This document shows positions 8,957-16,961 of a stretch of 64,000 nucleotides of DNA, one piece after another; within the stretch, counting starts at the first letter, position 1; every line of letters begins with the position of its first letter. Source of the stretch: Halorubellus sp034808145. Lineage in GTDB: Archaea; Halobacteriota; Halobacteria; Halobacteriales; Natrialbaceae. The stretch spans positions 1 to 64,000 of the forward strand of contig NZ_JAXHGM010000003.1 in the NCBI RefSeq assembly GCF_034808145.1. Direction: 5' to 3'. The position numbers and the translations under genes are program-made. The notes below the pieces were generated by a model. That model had not been told where the DNA came from. It saw only the letters and a program-made list of their open reading frames with translations, and did no database searches.

Positions 8957-9439
8957 ATGACTGGCTCGGACTATCGGAACGTCCTCGTTCCGACCGACGG
9001 CAGCAATCTCGCGGTGGAAGCGCTCAGAGAAGCACTCTCACTCGCAGAGCTGACAGATGCGACGATCCACGTCCTCTACGTCGTCGACGATGCGAAGATC
9101 GCAGAACTGGCGAGCGGAACGGGGATCGATGACGTGAGTGTCGACGGCGACGTCGACGGACTCTTCGAGCGCTTCGAAGCCATCGGTGAACACGCACTCG
9201 ACGACTTGCGCGAGGCGGCAACGGACCGCGGGCTGACGCTCACGACGGCCATCCGCAGGGGATTGCCGGAGGAAGAGATCCTGGCGTACGTCGAAGAGAC
9301 GGAGATCGACCTGTTGGTGATGGGAACGCACGGCCGCCGCGGAATCGAACGGTACATCCTCGGGAGTACGACCGAACGCGTGCTCAGAAAATCGCCCGTT
9401 CCCGTGCTCACGGTTCGAGAGAACGCATCGGGAGAATGA
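8957..9439 (+). CDS. Universal stress protein (UspA family)
   Basis: 160 residues covering one Usp domain. It begins YRNVLVPTDGSNLAVEAL and ends with the ATP-binding signature G-x2-G-x9-GS, seen as GTHGRRGIERYILGSTTERV near residue 120. It should therefore belong to the ATP-binding subgroup. An acidic insert (about 50-75) is longer than in many family members. It stands alone, 90 bases after the MATE gene, and its specific role is unknown. Confidence 0.92.
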   Translation: MTGSDYRNVLVPTDGSNLAVEALREALSLAELTDATIHVLYVVDDAKIAELASGTGIDDVSVDGDVDGLFERFEAIGEHALDDLREAATDRGLTLTTAIRRGLPEEEILAYVEETEIDLLVMGTHGRRGIERYILGSTTERVLRKSPVPVLTVRENASGE

Positions 9440-9681
9440 CCACGAGTCCCCTCTAATCGGAGACACGACGGGCGTTTGATACCGCCAACTAAATGGTCTA
9501 AACGGAGTTTACGGGCGATGTCCGGTTTCTAATCTCCCAAAGCGTCACGGCCACGTGGACCGGGACGGGGGCCTCGACTATCTTCGGCCGTTCGAACTCT
9601 CGAATCGATTCGATAGCTGTACGAAGATTCGAAGGTTGGACGCGAACGGCTTACTAAGCCTGCCTCCACCTCCTGTTTGCA
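9440..9681. other. Promoter-bearing gap before the redox operon
   Basis: No gene is apparent. AT-rich patches (for example CTTACTAAG near 9650) could serve as promoter for the downstream redox operon, about 30 bases before the 19-codon mini-ORF. Confidence 0.35.
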
Positions 9682-9741
9682 ATGGCAGAACGCAACGACA
9701 GACTCGTCGAGGAGAGCGATTTCGGAACGGGATGTAGCTGA
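9682..9741 (+). CDS. 19-codon mini-ORF leading the redox operon
   Basis: ATG to TGA encodes an acidic 19-residue peptide (MAERNDRLVEESDFGTGCS) ending two bases before the ATG of the acid-tailed exported protein. Composition and codon choice look haloarchaeal and the spacing suggests translational coupling, but no homologue is recognised. It may be a real leader peptide or chance. Confidence 0.3.
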   Translation: MAERNDRLVEESDFGTGCS

Positions 9742-9743
9742 CG

Positions 9744-10091
9744 ATGCGCATTCCAGTTCCCAATAACAGACTCGTCGCCTTCACGCTGGCAGGGGCCCTC
9801 CTGACGGCCGTCGTGGCCGGTGCCCTCGCGATGCCCGACGCCGGCCTCGCGCAGGCTGGCGAGCGCTCGGATTCAACTGGAACGTCAGCGTCGGATTCGT
9901 CACAGCAGGTCGCTGCCGATGCTCCGACGCCGAACCAGGACTTCACGCCGGCAGTCCAGACGCAATCCGGCGACGAGGACGAAGAACACGGGGAGTATGA
10001 GGAACGCGAGGACGACGAGGACCACCAGGAGGAAGACGAAGACGAGGACGAAGAACACGAAGAGGACGAAGAACGCGAAGAGGAGGAGTGA
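9744..10091 (+). CDS. Exported protein with extreme Glu/Asp/His tail
   Basis: 115 residues, no recognised family. An N-terminal hydrophobic segment (about 10-35, ending near AGLAQA) looks like a signal peptide or anchor. After a Ser/Asp-rich linker, the last 40 or so residues are nearly all Glu and Asp with scattered His and Arg. Such a tail could bind cations or an electron-transfer partner outside the cell. The stop overlaps the GTG of apbE, which ties it to the redox operon. The function is unknown. Confidence 0.7.
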   Translation: MRIPVPNNRLVAFTLAGALLTAVVAGALAMPDAGLAQAGERSDSTGTSASDSSQQVAADAPTPNQDFTPAVQTQSGDEDEEHGEYEEREDDEDHQEEDEDEDEEHEEDEEREEEE

Positions 10092-10966
10092 CCGGAATGA
10101 TGGGATCACTCGCATCGGTCACCGAACGGTTCGGGGACGGTCGCTGCGAGTTCGACTGCTGTGATACGACGTTTCGAGTCCGAGCGACAGGGATCCGAGC
10201 CGACGCTGCGGTGACTGCGGCGCGAGACGCGGCGGAGTCACTCGAAGCCCAGCTGAACGCCTTCGACGAGGCGAGTGCCGTCAGCCAGCTCAATCGCGAC
10301 GGTGTGGTCGTGAACGAGCACGTCGCCCGTCTCGTCCGCCGTGGAATGGAATACGACGCTCGGACCGAGGGTGCGTTCGATATCCATCAGGGCCGCGTCG
10401 AACAGGAACTCAAGGCGTTCCTGCGTGGCGACAGTGACGCACCACCGCCCGCGTTCGATACCGGAACCGTTCAGGTCAGCGAGTCTCGGGTCACGGCCGA
10501 CGTCGAACTCGACCTCAATGGGCTCGCGAAGGGGTACATCGTCGACCGGGCCAGTGAGGCACTCGCGGGGCTTGGTCGACGTGGGTTCGTCAGTGGTGGG
10601 GGAGACATGTCTCCCCCGACTGGCCCTGTCGCCATCGAGAGCCCGTACGGCGACGACACACCGCTGAAGATTCTGGACACGGACTGGTACGTCGCGACGT
10701 CCGGCGGATACCGTCGCTCGCGAGACGGCACGGACCACATCTACGACTCGACCAGCGAGTCGCTCGGCTCGCGTCACGAGTCCGTCACCGTCGTCGCGCG
10801 TCGAGACTGCATGGAGGCTGATGCCTTGGCGACGACGCTAGCTGCACTTCCTCTCGACGAGGCACGTGAATTAGCAGCCGAGTGGGACGGGCTAGAGGCG
10901 CTGATCGTTCACGACGGCGTGTTCCACACGACAGCGAGGTTCGAGACACATGTCATGGACGCGTAA
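10088..10966 (+). CDS. apbE: ApbE, FAD:protein FMN transferase
   Basis: 292 residues from a GTG that overlaps the previous stop; an ATG three codons on is an alternative. ApbE covalently attaches FMN to Thr/Ser of redox proteins, using FAD and Mg2+. Family motifs are present: DLNGLAKGYIVD near residue 140, GGGDMS, the YVATSGGYRR segment, DHIYD, and EADALATTLAAL near the C-terminus. I see no lipobox or clear signal peptide, so the protein may be cytoplasmic. Bacterial enzymes are often periplasmic. Its FMN acceptor is not obvious in this operon. Confidence 0.9.
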   Translation: MTGMMGSLASVTERFGDGRCEFDCCDTTFRVRATGIRADAAVTAARDAAESLEAQLNAFDEASAVSQLNRDGVVVNEHVARLVRRGMEYDARTEGAFDIHQGRVEQELKAFLRGDSDAPPPAFDTGTVQVSESRVTADVELDLNGLAKGYIVDRASEALAGLGRRGFVSGGGDMSPPTGPVAIESPYGDDTPLKILDTDWYVATSGGYRRSRDGTDHIYDSTSESLGSRHESVTVVARRDCMEADALATTLAALPLDEARELAAEWDGLEALIVHDGVFHTTARFETHVMDA

Positions 10967-11237
10967 GCAACGAATCACCGTCGTCGCGATCATCCTGCTG
11001 GTAGTAACCGTGCCAGTTATCTGGCAGATCGATGACGTCCGTGCCACCCTGGCGACCGAGAAAGCACAGAGCGACCTCGTCGGCCAGGCCGTCCCGGAGA
11101 GACAGGCACCGGCAGATTACGACGGGGACGGCATCGACGACTCCACGGACGAGTGTCCGACACGACCGGAGGAGACGAACGGGTTCCAGGACTCGGACGG
11201 CTGTCCCGATGTCGTCGCGACGACGGGGGCGTCGTGA
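10950..11237 (+). CDS. Membrane-anchored TSP3-like Ca-binding protein
   Basis: 95 residues. One hydrophobic helix (about 8-27) anchors the N-terminus. The exposed part contains DYDGDGIDDSTDECPTRPEE and then DSDGCPD, the Asp-rich pattern of thrombospondin type 3 calcium-binding repeats. It overlaps apbE by 17 bases and its stop overlaps the next ATG, so it belongs to the same operon. It probably stabilises or tethers an extracellular redox assembly; this role is inferred from context. Confidence 0.75.
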   Translation: MSWTRKQRITVVAIILLVVTVPVIWQIDDVRATLATEKAQSDLVGQAVPERQAPADYDGDGIDDSTDECPTRPEETNGFQDSDGCPDVVATTGAS

Positions 11238-11782
11238 TGTCACAACTCGTCTGGTTCCTCGACCGCGGGGCCGCACTCGTCACGTACCCGTTGCTGTATC
11301 TGGCCGTCCTCACAGGTGTCCTCTACAATACTGAGTCGTTCGGCGTGCTTCAAGAGGCCGCTCAACGCATCCACATCGAACTCTCCGTGTTCGCGATGCT
11401 CGTCACGGTGCTGCACGCGGGCCTCGGCGTTCTCGACACGTGGTTCGTCGTCACCGGCCAGGTACCGGCACCAGCGTACTCGATGCCGTACTTCATCGGC
11501 GGCGTCGCCGTTGGCGCAGGGGCGCTGCTCATGCTCGTCGTCGCAGTGCTTGGCTTTACTGACGCGAGACGCTTCGAGCGGCCGTGGGGGCCGCGTGTCG
11601 TCCACTCGTTCGCCTACGCCGGATTCGCCTTCGGAACGATTCACGCGGCAGCGATCGGCACCGACCTGACGGGACTGGTCCGTCCCCTGGTGGGGCCCTC
11701 GGTTGCGTTTCTCGCGTACGTGCTGCTCCTGCGTTTGCTGGTGCTTCGCGGGACACGGTCGAACGCGACTCCGAGTCAGTAG
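11237..11782 (+). CDS. Ferric-reductase-like transmembrane cytochrome
   Basis: 181 residues with about five or six membrane helices and no soluble flavin domain. Two histidine pairs, His46/His60 and His123/His136 (spacings 14 and 13), match the bis-haem arrangement of ferric-reductase-like/cytochrome b domains. It would pass electrons across the membrane. The ATG at 11237 was chosen over an upstream frame because it overlaps the preceding TGA and opens the first helix. It ends seven bases into the convergent winged-helix gene. Confidence 0.8.
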   Translation: MSQLVWFLDRGAALVTYPLLYLAVLTGVLYNTESFGVLQEAAQRIHIELSVFAMLVTVLHAGLGVLDTWFVVTGQVPAPAYSMPYFIGGVAVGAGALLMLVVAVLGFTDARRFERPWGPRVVHSFAYAGFAFGTIHAAAIGTDLTGLVRPLVGPSVAFLAYVLLLRLLVLRGTRSNATPSQ

Positions 11783-12297
11783 CCGTCCCAGAGGCCCAGC
11801 ATCCGGTCGACGACTTTGTCGGTGAACGAGCGTCGATGAACCGTGTAGAGGTACGTTACTCGATCGGGATCGCTGACCTCGTAGACGACGCTCCGGCCGT
11901 CGCGCTCTTTCGCGACGAGGTCGGCCTCGGCGAGCTTCGAGAGGTGCCAGGAGACGGTCGATTGCGCCTTGTCGAGGCGGTCGCTGAGCTCGGTCGTCGA
12001 GACCGGGCCGTCCGTGAGGAGGTGTACGAGGATGCGGCGACTGTACTCCCGTCGCAACGCGTTCATGACTGCTCGGTCGGTCTCGTCGAACTCGGCAGCG
12101 GGATAGTACCGCGTGTACTTGCCGTCGTCCGAGACGTCGAGCAGGCCTTCGTCGGCGAGCCACCGGAGGTGGTACTGGAGCGTTCCCTGCGCGTACTCGA
12201 GGTCGTCGAGGAGCGCGCGAAAGTGAACGCCGGGCGTGTCGGCTATCCGCTGATAGATCGTCCGCCGAGAGTCGAGTTCTAAGTCCGGGTCCGACAT
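11776..12297 (-). CDS. Winged-helix transcriptional regulator with two wHTH domains
   Basis: 173 residues with two winged-helix units. The first is about 10-65, with RALLDDLEYAQGTLQYHLRW. The second is about 75-145, with ELSDRLDKAQSTVSWHLSKL, like ArsR/MarR domains. Double-wHTH proteins of this kind are common in haloarchaea. No metal-binding Cys motif is seen, so the signal is unknown. It follows the DUF7521-type membrane protein gene by three bases and converges on the redox operon with a 7-base overlap, so it may regulate either. Confidence 0.85.
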   Translation of the reverse strand: MSDPDLELDSRRTIYQRIADTPGVHFRALLDDLEYAQGTLQYHLRWLADEGLLDVSDDGKYTRYYPAAEFDETDRAVMNALRREYSRRILVHLLTDGPVSTTELSDRLDKAQSTVSWHLSKLAEADLVAKERDGRSVVYEVSDPDRVTYLYTVHRRSFTDKVVDRMLGLWDGY

Positions 12298-12300
12298 TGC

Positions 12301-12588
12301 TCAGTCCCGCGTGAGAGCGACGAAGAACGCCAAGAGACCACCGAGGATCAAGATTGCACTCCCGTGTTCGAGCAATTCGAGCGTCGCGTACGGGAGATAC
12401 GGGAGCAATAGGTACTCGAGGAACACGATGAGCCCATAGACGGCAAACATCGCATACCCGAGCGTGACGATCCGCATCCGATTTTCACGTTCCCGTCGCC
12501 ACGCAAGATAACTGAAGATAGTGAGCCCTCCAGCGAGGACGAAGATGCCGAGACTGACGTACTGTTCGAGGAGTTCAGCGAGGGTCAT
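12301..12588 (-). CDS. Small three-helix membrane protein (DUF7521-like)
   Basis: 95 residues with three predicted membrane helices (about 8-28, 40-62 and 72-92). A charged loop with RRERENRMR follows the first helix. It resembles the haloarchaeal DUF7521 family, whose members often sit beside winged-helix regulators, as here. It may present a membrane signal to that regulator; the function is unknown. Confidence 0.75.
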   Translation of the reverse strand: MTLAELLEQYVSLGIFVLAGGLTIFSYLAWRRERENRMRIVTLGYAMFAVYGLIVFLEYLLLPYLPYATLELLEHGSAILILGGLLAFFVALTRD

Positions 12589-12897
12589 GCGTTACGGTCT
12601 GTGTACACGGTCGGTGCGACGTGCTCGCCGGTCGAGACACCTCAACCGATGGCGGTGTCGGGGAAAACGGTTGGCGTTCAACCGTCGAATCCAATCGAAG
12701 AGCTTCCGTTGGCCGCGAAGCGGTTCGAACAACTCCGCGCTCGGGGACTCCTCTTGGATGTGGCCGAGTTGTTCGACCGCGGCAGAACGGGGGTTATCTA
12801 TCAGATATATACTCGTGCCACGTGGACCGCAACCGTCCGGAAACCCAGCCACCGAAGGTGGCTGGAGCCAGCACGCATCGGGTGGGGGTCGAGACAT
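12589..12897. other. Non-coding stretch with AT-rich site and hairpin
   Basis: Long frames on both strands do not look coding. It contains AGATATATAC at 12803-12812, a TATA-like site, and a perfect 9-bp hairpin at 12845-12865. It probably holds the old promoter of the TrmB-type remnant that follows. Confidence 0.45.
12845..12865. repeat. Perfect 9-bp hairpin
   Basis: CCAGCCACC, loop GAA, GGTGGCTGG. The stem is GC-rich and has no U-tract after it on either strand, so it is not a typical terminator. It lies between the TATA-like site and the TrmB-type remnant. Confidence 0.5.
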
Positions 12898-13108
12898 ATG
12901 AAAACAGACGATACGATAGACGGGGCGATCGAGGTACTCCAGCAACTCGGCAGAGTACGAGGCAAAGTGTTTCGTCGGCCTGTCGCGGCTCTCGACAGCC
13001 ACGGCGAACCAGCTCAGCGAGGTCACCGACGTCCATCGGACGCGTCTACGACGCGATTCCGCTACCGACACGCTCCGCGAACAGAACGAGGCTCGCGTCG
13101 CCTGCTGA
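12898..13108 (+). pseudogene. Broken TrmB-type transcriptional regulator
   Basis: The frame from ATG gives MKTDDTIDGAIEVLQQLG. Without a stop, the match then jumps to another frame at about 12950: AEYEAKCFVGLSRLSTATAN then QLSEVTDV. This is the standard N-terminal winged helix of haloarchaeal TrmB proteins. A second shift near 13040 gives RVYDAI. The family's middle segment is then missing, and the text resumes as SATDTLREQNEARV before a stop. Two frameshifts plus an internal deletion mean the gene is dead. It probably decayed after losing its role next to TFB. Confidence 0.75.
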
Positions 13109-13197
13109 GACAGGGCTTGTTCCCGCAGAGCGACCCGCACTCGCAGTAGCCACTGATTACCAGTTGAGAGACGATGCCGGTCGTCCTTCGCGGTCCG

Positions 13198-14169
13198 TCA
13201 GTGGATGCCCATCGCTTCGATCTGCTCCTGGTAGCGGTTCCGGATGGTGACCTCGGTGACCTGCGCGACGTCGGCGACCTCGCGCTGGGTCTTCTTCTCG
13301 TTACAGAGCAGGCTGGCGGCGTAGATTGCGGCCGCGGCGAACCCGGTCGGAGACTTCCCAGAGAGGAGGCCCTTCTCGGTGGTGACGTCGATGATCTCGT
13401 TGGCCTTCATCTTCACCTCCTCGCTCACCTCCAGTTCCGAGCAGAACCGCGGCACGTACTCCTTGGGGTCGACGGGCTCCATCTTCAGGCCCAGTTCCTT
13501 CGAGACGTACCGGTACGTGCGACCGATCTCCTTCTGTTCGACGCGCGAGACCTCGGCGACCTCTTCGAGACTCCGCGGGATGCCCTCCTGTCGGCACGCT
13601 GCGTACAGACACGCCGTCGCGACGCCCTCGATGGAGCGCCCGCGGATGAGGTCCTCGTTGAGCGCGCGCCGGTAGATGACCGAGGCGACCTCCCGGACCG
13701 ACCGCGGGACGCCGAGCGCGCTCGCCATCCGGTCGACCTCGCTGAGCGCGAACTGGAGGTTCCGTTCACCGGCGTCCTTCGTCCGGATGCGCTCCTGCCA
13801 CTTCCGGAGGCGCTGCATCTGACTGCGCTTCTCCGAGGAGATCGACCGACCGTACGCGTCCTTGTCCTTCCAGTCGATCTGCGTCGTCAGCCCCTTGTCG
13901 TGCATCGTCTGCGTGGTCGGCGCGCCCACGCGACTCTTGCTCTCCCGTTCGCCGTGATTGAACGCGCGCCACTCGGGCCCGCGGTCGATCATGTCCTCTT
14001 CGAGGACGAGCCCGCAGTCGTCGCAGACGAGTTCGTCACCGTCTCCGCTCGTGACGAGTCGGTCGGAGTTGCACTCCGGACACGTCTCCGTCTCCGACTC
14101 GTCGGCTTGTTGCTCGTCCGAACTGGCGACTTCCTCTTCTGTCCCTCGTTCTCGATTCAGACGAGCCAT
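13198..14169 (-). CDS. tfb: Transcription initiation factor IIB (TFB)
   Basis: 323 residues, the normal length. An N-terminal zinc ribbon (CPEC about 30-33, CDDC about 49-52) recruits RNA polymerase. The B-reader region (RGPEWRAFNHGE) and two cyclin folds (about 125-215 and 220-315) follow. The second fold contains the BRE-contacting helix-turn-helix TQREVADVAQVTEVTIRNRY. Haloarchaea carry several TFB paralogues with different promoter preferences; which one this is cannot be told. It is monocistronic. A TATA-like box lies 33-40 bases upstream. Confidence 0.96.
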   Translation of the reverse strand: MARLNRERGTEEEVASSDEQQADESETETCPECNSDRLVTSGDGDELVCDDCGLVLEEDMIDRGPEWRAFNHGERESKSRVGAPTTQTMHDKGLTTQIDWKDKDAYGRSISSEKRSQMQRLRKWQERIRTKDAGERNLQFALSEVDRMASALGVPRSVREVASVIYRRALNEDLIRGRSIEGVATACLYAACRQEGIPRSLEEVAEVSRVEQKEIGRTYRYVSKELGLKMEPVDPKEYVPRFCSELEVSEEVKMKANEIIDVTTEKGLLSGKSPTGFAAAAIYAASLLCNEKKTQREVADVAQVTEVTIRNRYQEQIEAMGIH

Positions 14170-14201
14170 CGGATTCTATTGCCGTCTAGCCGTTCGCGAC
14201 A

Positions 14202-14209
14202 TTTATATG
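14202..14209 (-). promoter_or_regulatory. TATA box of the TFB gene
   Basis: CATATAAA on the minus strand, 33-40 bases upstream of the ATG, in an otherwise GC-rich region. The spacing implies a short leader. Confidence 0.5.
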
Positions 14210-14352
14210 TGTGGGCGTGGCGACGACGAGCGATGGAGGTCAGCGGTGGCGACCGGTCGTTCGTCGTCGAGGGCTGCTGACAGGTGTCGCCGCGTCGTCG
14301 TGGCGTTGAACGACGCCCGCGATTTATCACCGAGGATGACCTTTCCCGTGCT

Positions 14353-14745
14353 ATGAGCGACGGTGACGACGTCGACACCCACTGCCTCGATGCGACCGAG
14401 GGTGGTGCACCACCCGTCGGTCTCGACGCGGAGACGTACCGCGCGCTCGGGTCGACCGTCAGGCGTCGGCTCCTGGAGGTCATCTTGGACGAGCCCCGGG
14501 AGTGGACGCGTGATGAGCTCGCGGCCGCACTCGTCGAGTGGGACCAGGACGTGGTGAGGGTATCCTCGACGGCCCCGCACCGGGAGGAGATCCTGATAGA
14601 GCTACATCACGACCACCTGCCACGCCTCGACGACGCGGCGTTGCTCTCGTACGACCCCGAGGACGGGACCGTCTCTCCCGAGCCGGTCGACGACGCCGTC
14701 GAGCGTACCATCCGTCGAACGGTCCGCTCCACGACCGAGGACTGA
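14353..14745 (+). CDS. DUF7344-like winged-helix protein (soluble)
   Basis: 130 residues. The winged-helix core spans about 25-105: an RALGSTVRRRLLEVI helix, an ELAAAL recognition region and the family hallmark LHHDHLPRLDDAALLSYD. An upstream in-frame extension was rejected because it is basic and overlaps the promoter. It lacks membrane segments, unlike three relatives in this window. It is probably a DNA-binding regulator; targets are unknown. Confidence 0.8.
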   Translation: MSDGDDVDTHCLDATEGGAPPVGLDAETYRALGSTVRRRLLEVILDEPREWTRDELAAALVEWDQDVVRVSSTAPHREEILIELHHDHLPRLDDAALLSYDPEDGTVSPEPVDDAVERTIRRTVRSTTED

Positions 14746-14871
14746 GTGCTCGACGAGGGGGAACTGAGTACTGCGCGACCGAGGATGGCAATGACGCCCC
14801 GACTGGACGACGGTCGCTCGTCGACTGAAGCTATTTGACCTCACCGACCATAGCTAGTGACGGACGTCATC

Positions 14872-15021
14872 ATGCCCCGAACGATCGAGCTCGACGACGA
14901 ACTGGCGGAGCGACTCGACCGGCACCTCGAGGAAGACGAGACGATTCCGGAGCTCATCGCCGAACTCGTGTCGGTGTACGAGACGGATGCGACGTTCCTC
15001 CAGGAAGGGTACAGCGAGTGA
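14872..15021 (+). CDS. Small DUF7557/VapB-like protein
   Basis: 49 residues. It begins MPRTIELDDELAERLDRHLE and ends FLQEGYSE, matching a small haloarchaeal family with a strand-helix-helix pattern like ribbon-helix-helix antitoxins. No toxin gene follows in the same direction (the next gene is a convergent UspA), so a toxin-antitoxin role is not supported. It is too short for most ORF cut-offs, but composition and family match support it. Confidence 0.75.
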   Translation: MPRTIELDDELAERLDRHLEEDETIPELIAELVSVYETDATFLQEGYSE

Positions 15022-15114
15022 CGCGTGCGGAGCGCCATTCCACCTCCGAAGTGCGCGATCACTCGCGGCCGGGCTGCGCGGCCGTTCGCCTCGGTCGCGT
15101 CGCGGCGGTGGCGG

Positions 15115-15561
15115 TCAGCGGACGACGGTGACCGGGCACGACGCCCGCTCGACGAGGTTCTTCGCGACGCTCCCGAGGACGCGCTCGGCGCGCTCGCTCT
15201 TCCCGGTGGTGCCGACGAAGACGCCGTCGGCCTCGACGTCGGCGGCGTACGACGCGACCTCGGACGCCGGGTTCCCGTAGAGGAGTTCCGTGTCGACCGA
15301 GAGCCCGAGCTCTGCGGCGTCGGCCGAGGACTCCTCGAGGACGCGCGCGCCGCGGTCCTCGGCGTCACGGACCGTCGAGACGAGGAGGTCGTCCGCCTCA
15401 CCCAGGTCCGAGAGCGGTTGGCTCGCGGTGCCCGCGTAGACGTCGGGGTTCACGACGTGCACGAGCGTCACGTGGTCGCGGGCGGCGTCCACGAGCGATG
15501 CGGCGTATTCGATCGCTCTGTCACCGGCTGCCGACCCGTCGATCGCGATGAGGAATCGCAT
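15115..15561 (-). CDS. Universal stress protein (UspA family)
   Basis: 148 residues, one Usp domain starting MRFLIAIDGSAAGDRAIEYA. The nucleotide-binding end reads VGTTGKSERAERVLGSVAK, the G-x2-G-x9-GS signature, so ATP binding is likely. A 16-codon upstream extension was discarded because the fold begins at MRFLIAIDG. A second, divergent Usp gene lies about 130 bases upstream in the same orientation. Confidence 0.9.
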   Translation of the reverse strand: MRFLIAIDGSAAGDRAIEYAASLVDAARDHVTLVHVVNPDVYAGTASQPLSDLGEADDLLVSTVRDAEDRGARVLEESSADAAELGLSVDTELLYGNPASEVASYAADVEADGVFVGTTGKSERAERVLGSVAKNLVERASCPVTVVR

Positions 15562-15687
15562 ACCTGAGAGATGGTCCGCCGGGGGCATAATGGTGCGCGT
15601 GCCTACCACTCGGTGAGAACGAGCAACGGTCGACGCCCAGGCGCGTTCGACGCGAGTCGGTCAGACGACACTGGCTTCGGGAGTCGG

Positions 15688-16119
15688 TCAGACCGCGCTA
15701 TCGACTGCGTCGGTCGCGACGACGACCTCGCAGTCGGCGGCGTCGGCGACGCGCCGGCCGACGCCACCGAGGTGGTGGTCGTGGTCGCCGTGTTCGCCGA
15801 CGAAGACGACGTCGGCGTCGACGTCGGCGGCGTAGGTTAGGACGAGGTCGGCCGGAACGCCGTGTTTCACTGCGGTCTCGACGGGGATGTCGCGAGCGCG
15901 GGCCTCGTCGGCGACGGCGTCGACGAAGTCGTGTCCGCGGTCCTCGGCCTCGATGGTGGACAATTCGCCGGTGCTCAACCCGGGTTCGGGGTGCACTCGT
16001 CGGTCGACGACGCACAGGCAGTGGAGGGTGGCGTCACGCCCGTCGGCTTCGTCGATGGCGCGGTCGGCAGCGTGCCGCCCGTGCTCGCTTCCGTCTACGG
16101 CTACCAGGACTGTGGACAT
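15688..16119 (-). CDS. Universal stress protein with altered nucleotide-binding loop
   Basis: 143 residues, one Usp domain beginning MSTVLVAVDGSEHGRHAADR. The usual G-x2-G-x9-GS loop is replaced by VGEHGDHDHHLGGVGRRVA, rich in His and Asp, so nucleotide binding may be lost or changed. The start was set at the ATG that opens the first strand; the longer frame adds an atypical N-terminus. It lies upstream of another UspA gene in the same orientation. Confidence 0.85.
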   Translation of the reverse strand: MSTVLVAVDGSEHGRHAADRAIDEADGRDATLHCLCVVDRRVHPEPGLSTGELSTIEAEDRGHDFVDAVADEARARDIPVETAVKHGVPADLVLTYAADVDADVVFVGEHGDHDHHLGGVGRRVADAADCEVVVATDAVDSAV

Positions 16120-16242
16120 GCCAGCACGTAGGGCGCTCGCGGACCTAACTGTAACCGACGGTTCGAAAGCACAGCCGACCACTTACGCATCGTATGGTGG
16201 GCCTATACGACGACTCGACGGTTCGGTACCGTTGCGGGTTCG

Positions 16243-16290
16243 GCCTGTGAATCGTCGAGCCTGTGAATCGTCGAGCCTGTGAGTCGTCGG
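16243..16290 (+). repeat. Three 16-bp tandem repeats
   Basis: GCCTGTGAATCGTCGA occurs twice in a row (16243-16258 and 16259-16274). A third copy with two changes (16275-16290) follows. It lies in the gap between the UspA gene and a DUF7344-like gene. The copy number could vary among strains. Confidence 0.8.
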
Positions 16291-16390
16291 CGCGGTCCTC
16301 GCGAGCCCTCGACGTGGTCCCCCCGAACCCGTCGACGGCGTCGCGCCGCTCGGTGGGCATCCGCTCCGGTCGTGTGTTCGAGCCAGCGGG

Positions 16391-16738
16391 CTACGGCGAA
16401 ATCGCCGTCGTGTTCCGGACGGGGTCGACGCGGTTCGTGGCCGCGTCGTACTCCACGAGGCCGGCGTCCTCGAGTCGCGGGAGATGGTTGTGGTGGAGGA
16501 CTATCTCGAACTCTCGACGGTGCGCGTCCACGTCGACGGTCGTCGGCGCGCGCGCCATCGCGACCTCGCCGGCGAGTTCCGACAGCTGTATCGGTGTCGC
16601 CCTGTCCGCCAGCACGCCGATAACCGCTCGTCTGTCCGAGTCCGCGAGCAGACAGTGCCGTTCGTCTGTTCCGAGGTGTCCGAGGAACGAACCCTCCGTG
16701 GCACGGTCACGCGACCATCCGTATGAGTTGTTGGTCAT
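16391..16738 (-). CDS. DUF7344-like winged-helix protein (soluble)
   Basis: 115 residues. The core (about 30-105) has LLADSDRRAVIGVLADR, an LSELAGEVAMAR region and the hallmark LHHNHLPRLEDAGLVEYD. It is close in plan to the 130-residue relative 2 kb away. No membrane segment is present. It is divergent from the giant Bat-type sensor and about 220 bases from it, so the two may share a regulatory region. Confidence 0.8.
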   Translation of the reverse strand: MTNNSYGWSRDRATEGSFLGHLGTDERHCLLADSDRRAVIGVLADRATPIQLSELAGEVAMARAPTTVDVDAHRREFEIVLHHNHLPRLEDAGLVEYDAATNRVDPVRNTTAISP

Positions 16739-16961
16739 TGTCGTTCAGGCGGGTCGACTCCCCCCATAACCGAATATTACTACCAGCCTTGCTAAGTCTC
16801 GCCTAGAACATTGTAGGTCCACGGCGATCGCCGGTGTGGCGGAATCGCGAGTGCGTGCCGACGTGTCCGTTTCGGTCGGCGACCAGATACTTGCCAGTTG
16901 GCGAACGATGTGGGACTCCGCCGGCGGAGTGTTGAAGTGAGTTCGGGTCGTGACAGCGGGT

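Noticed and set aside
12592..13149. 180-codon frames on both strands
   Set aside because: Basic, low-complexity translations. The part after 12898 is explained better by a frameshifted TrmB remnant.
14872..15561. Toxin-antitoxin pair (small VapB-like gene plus neighbour)
   Set aside because: The neighbour is a convergent UspA, not a PIN-domain or other toxin.
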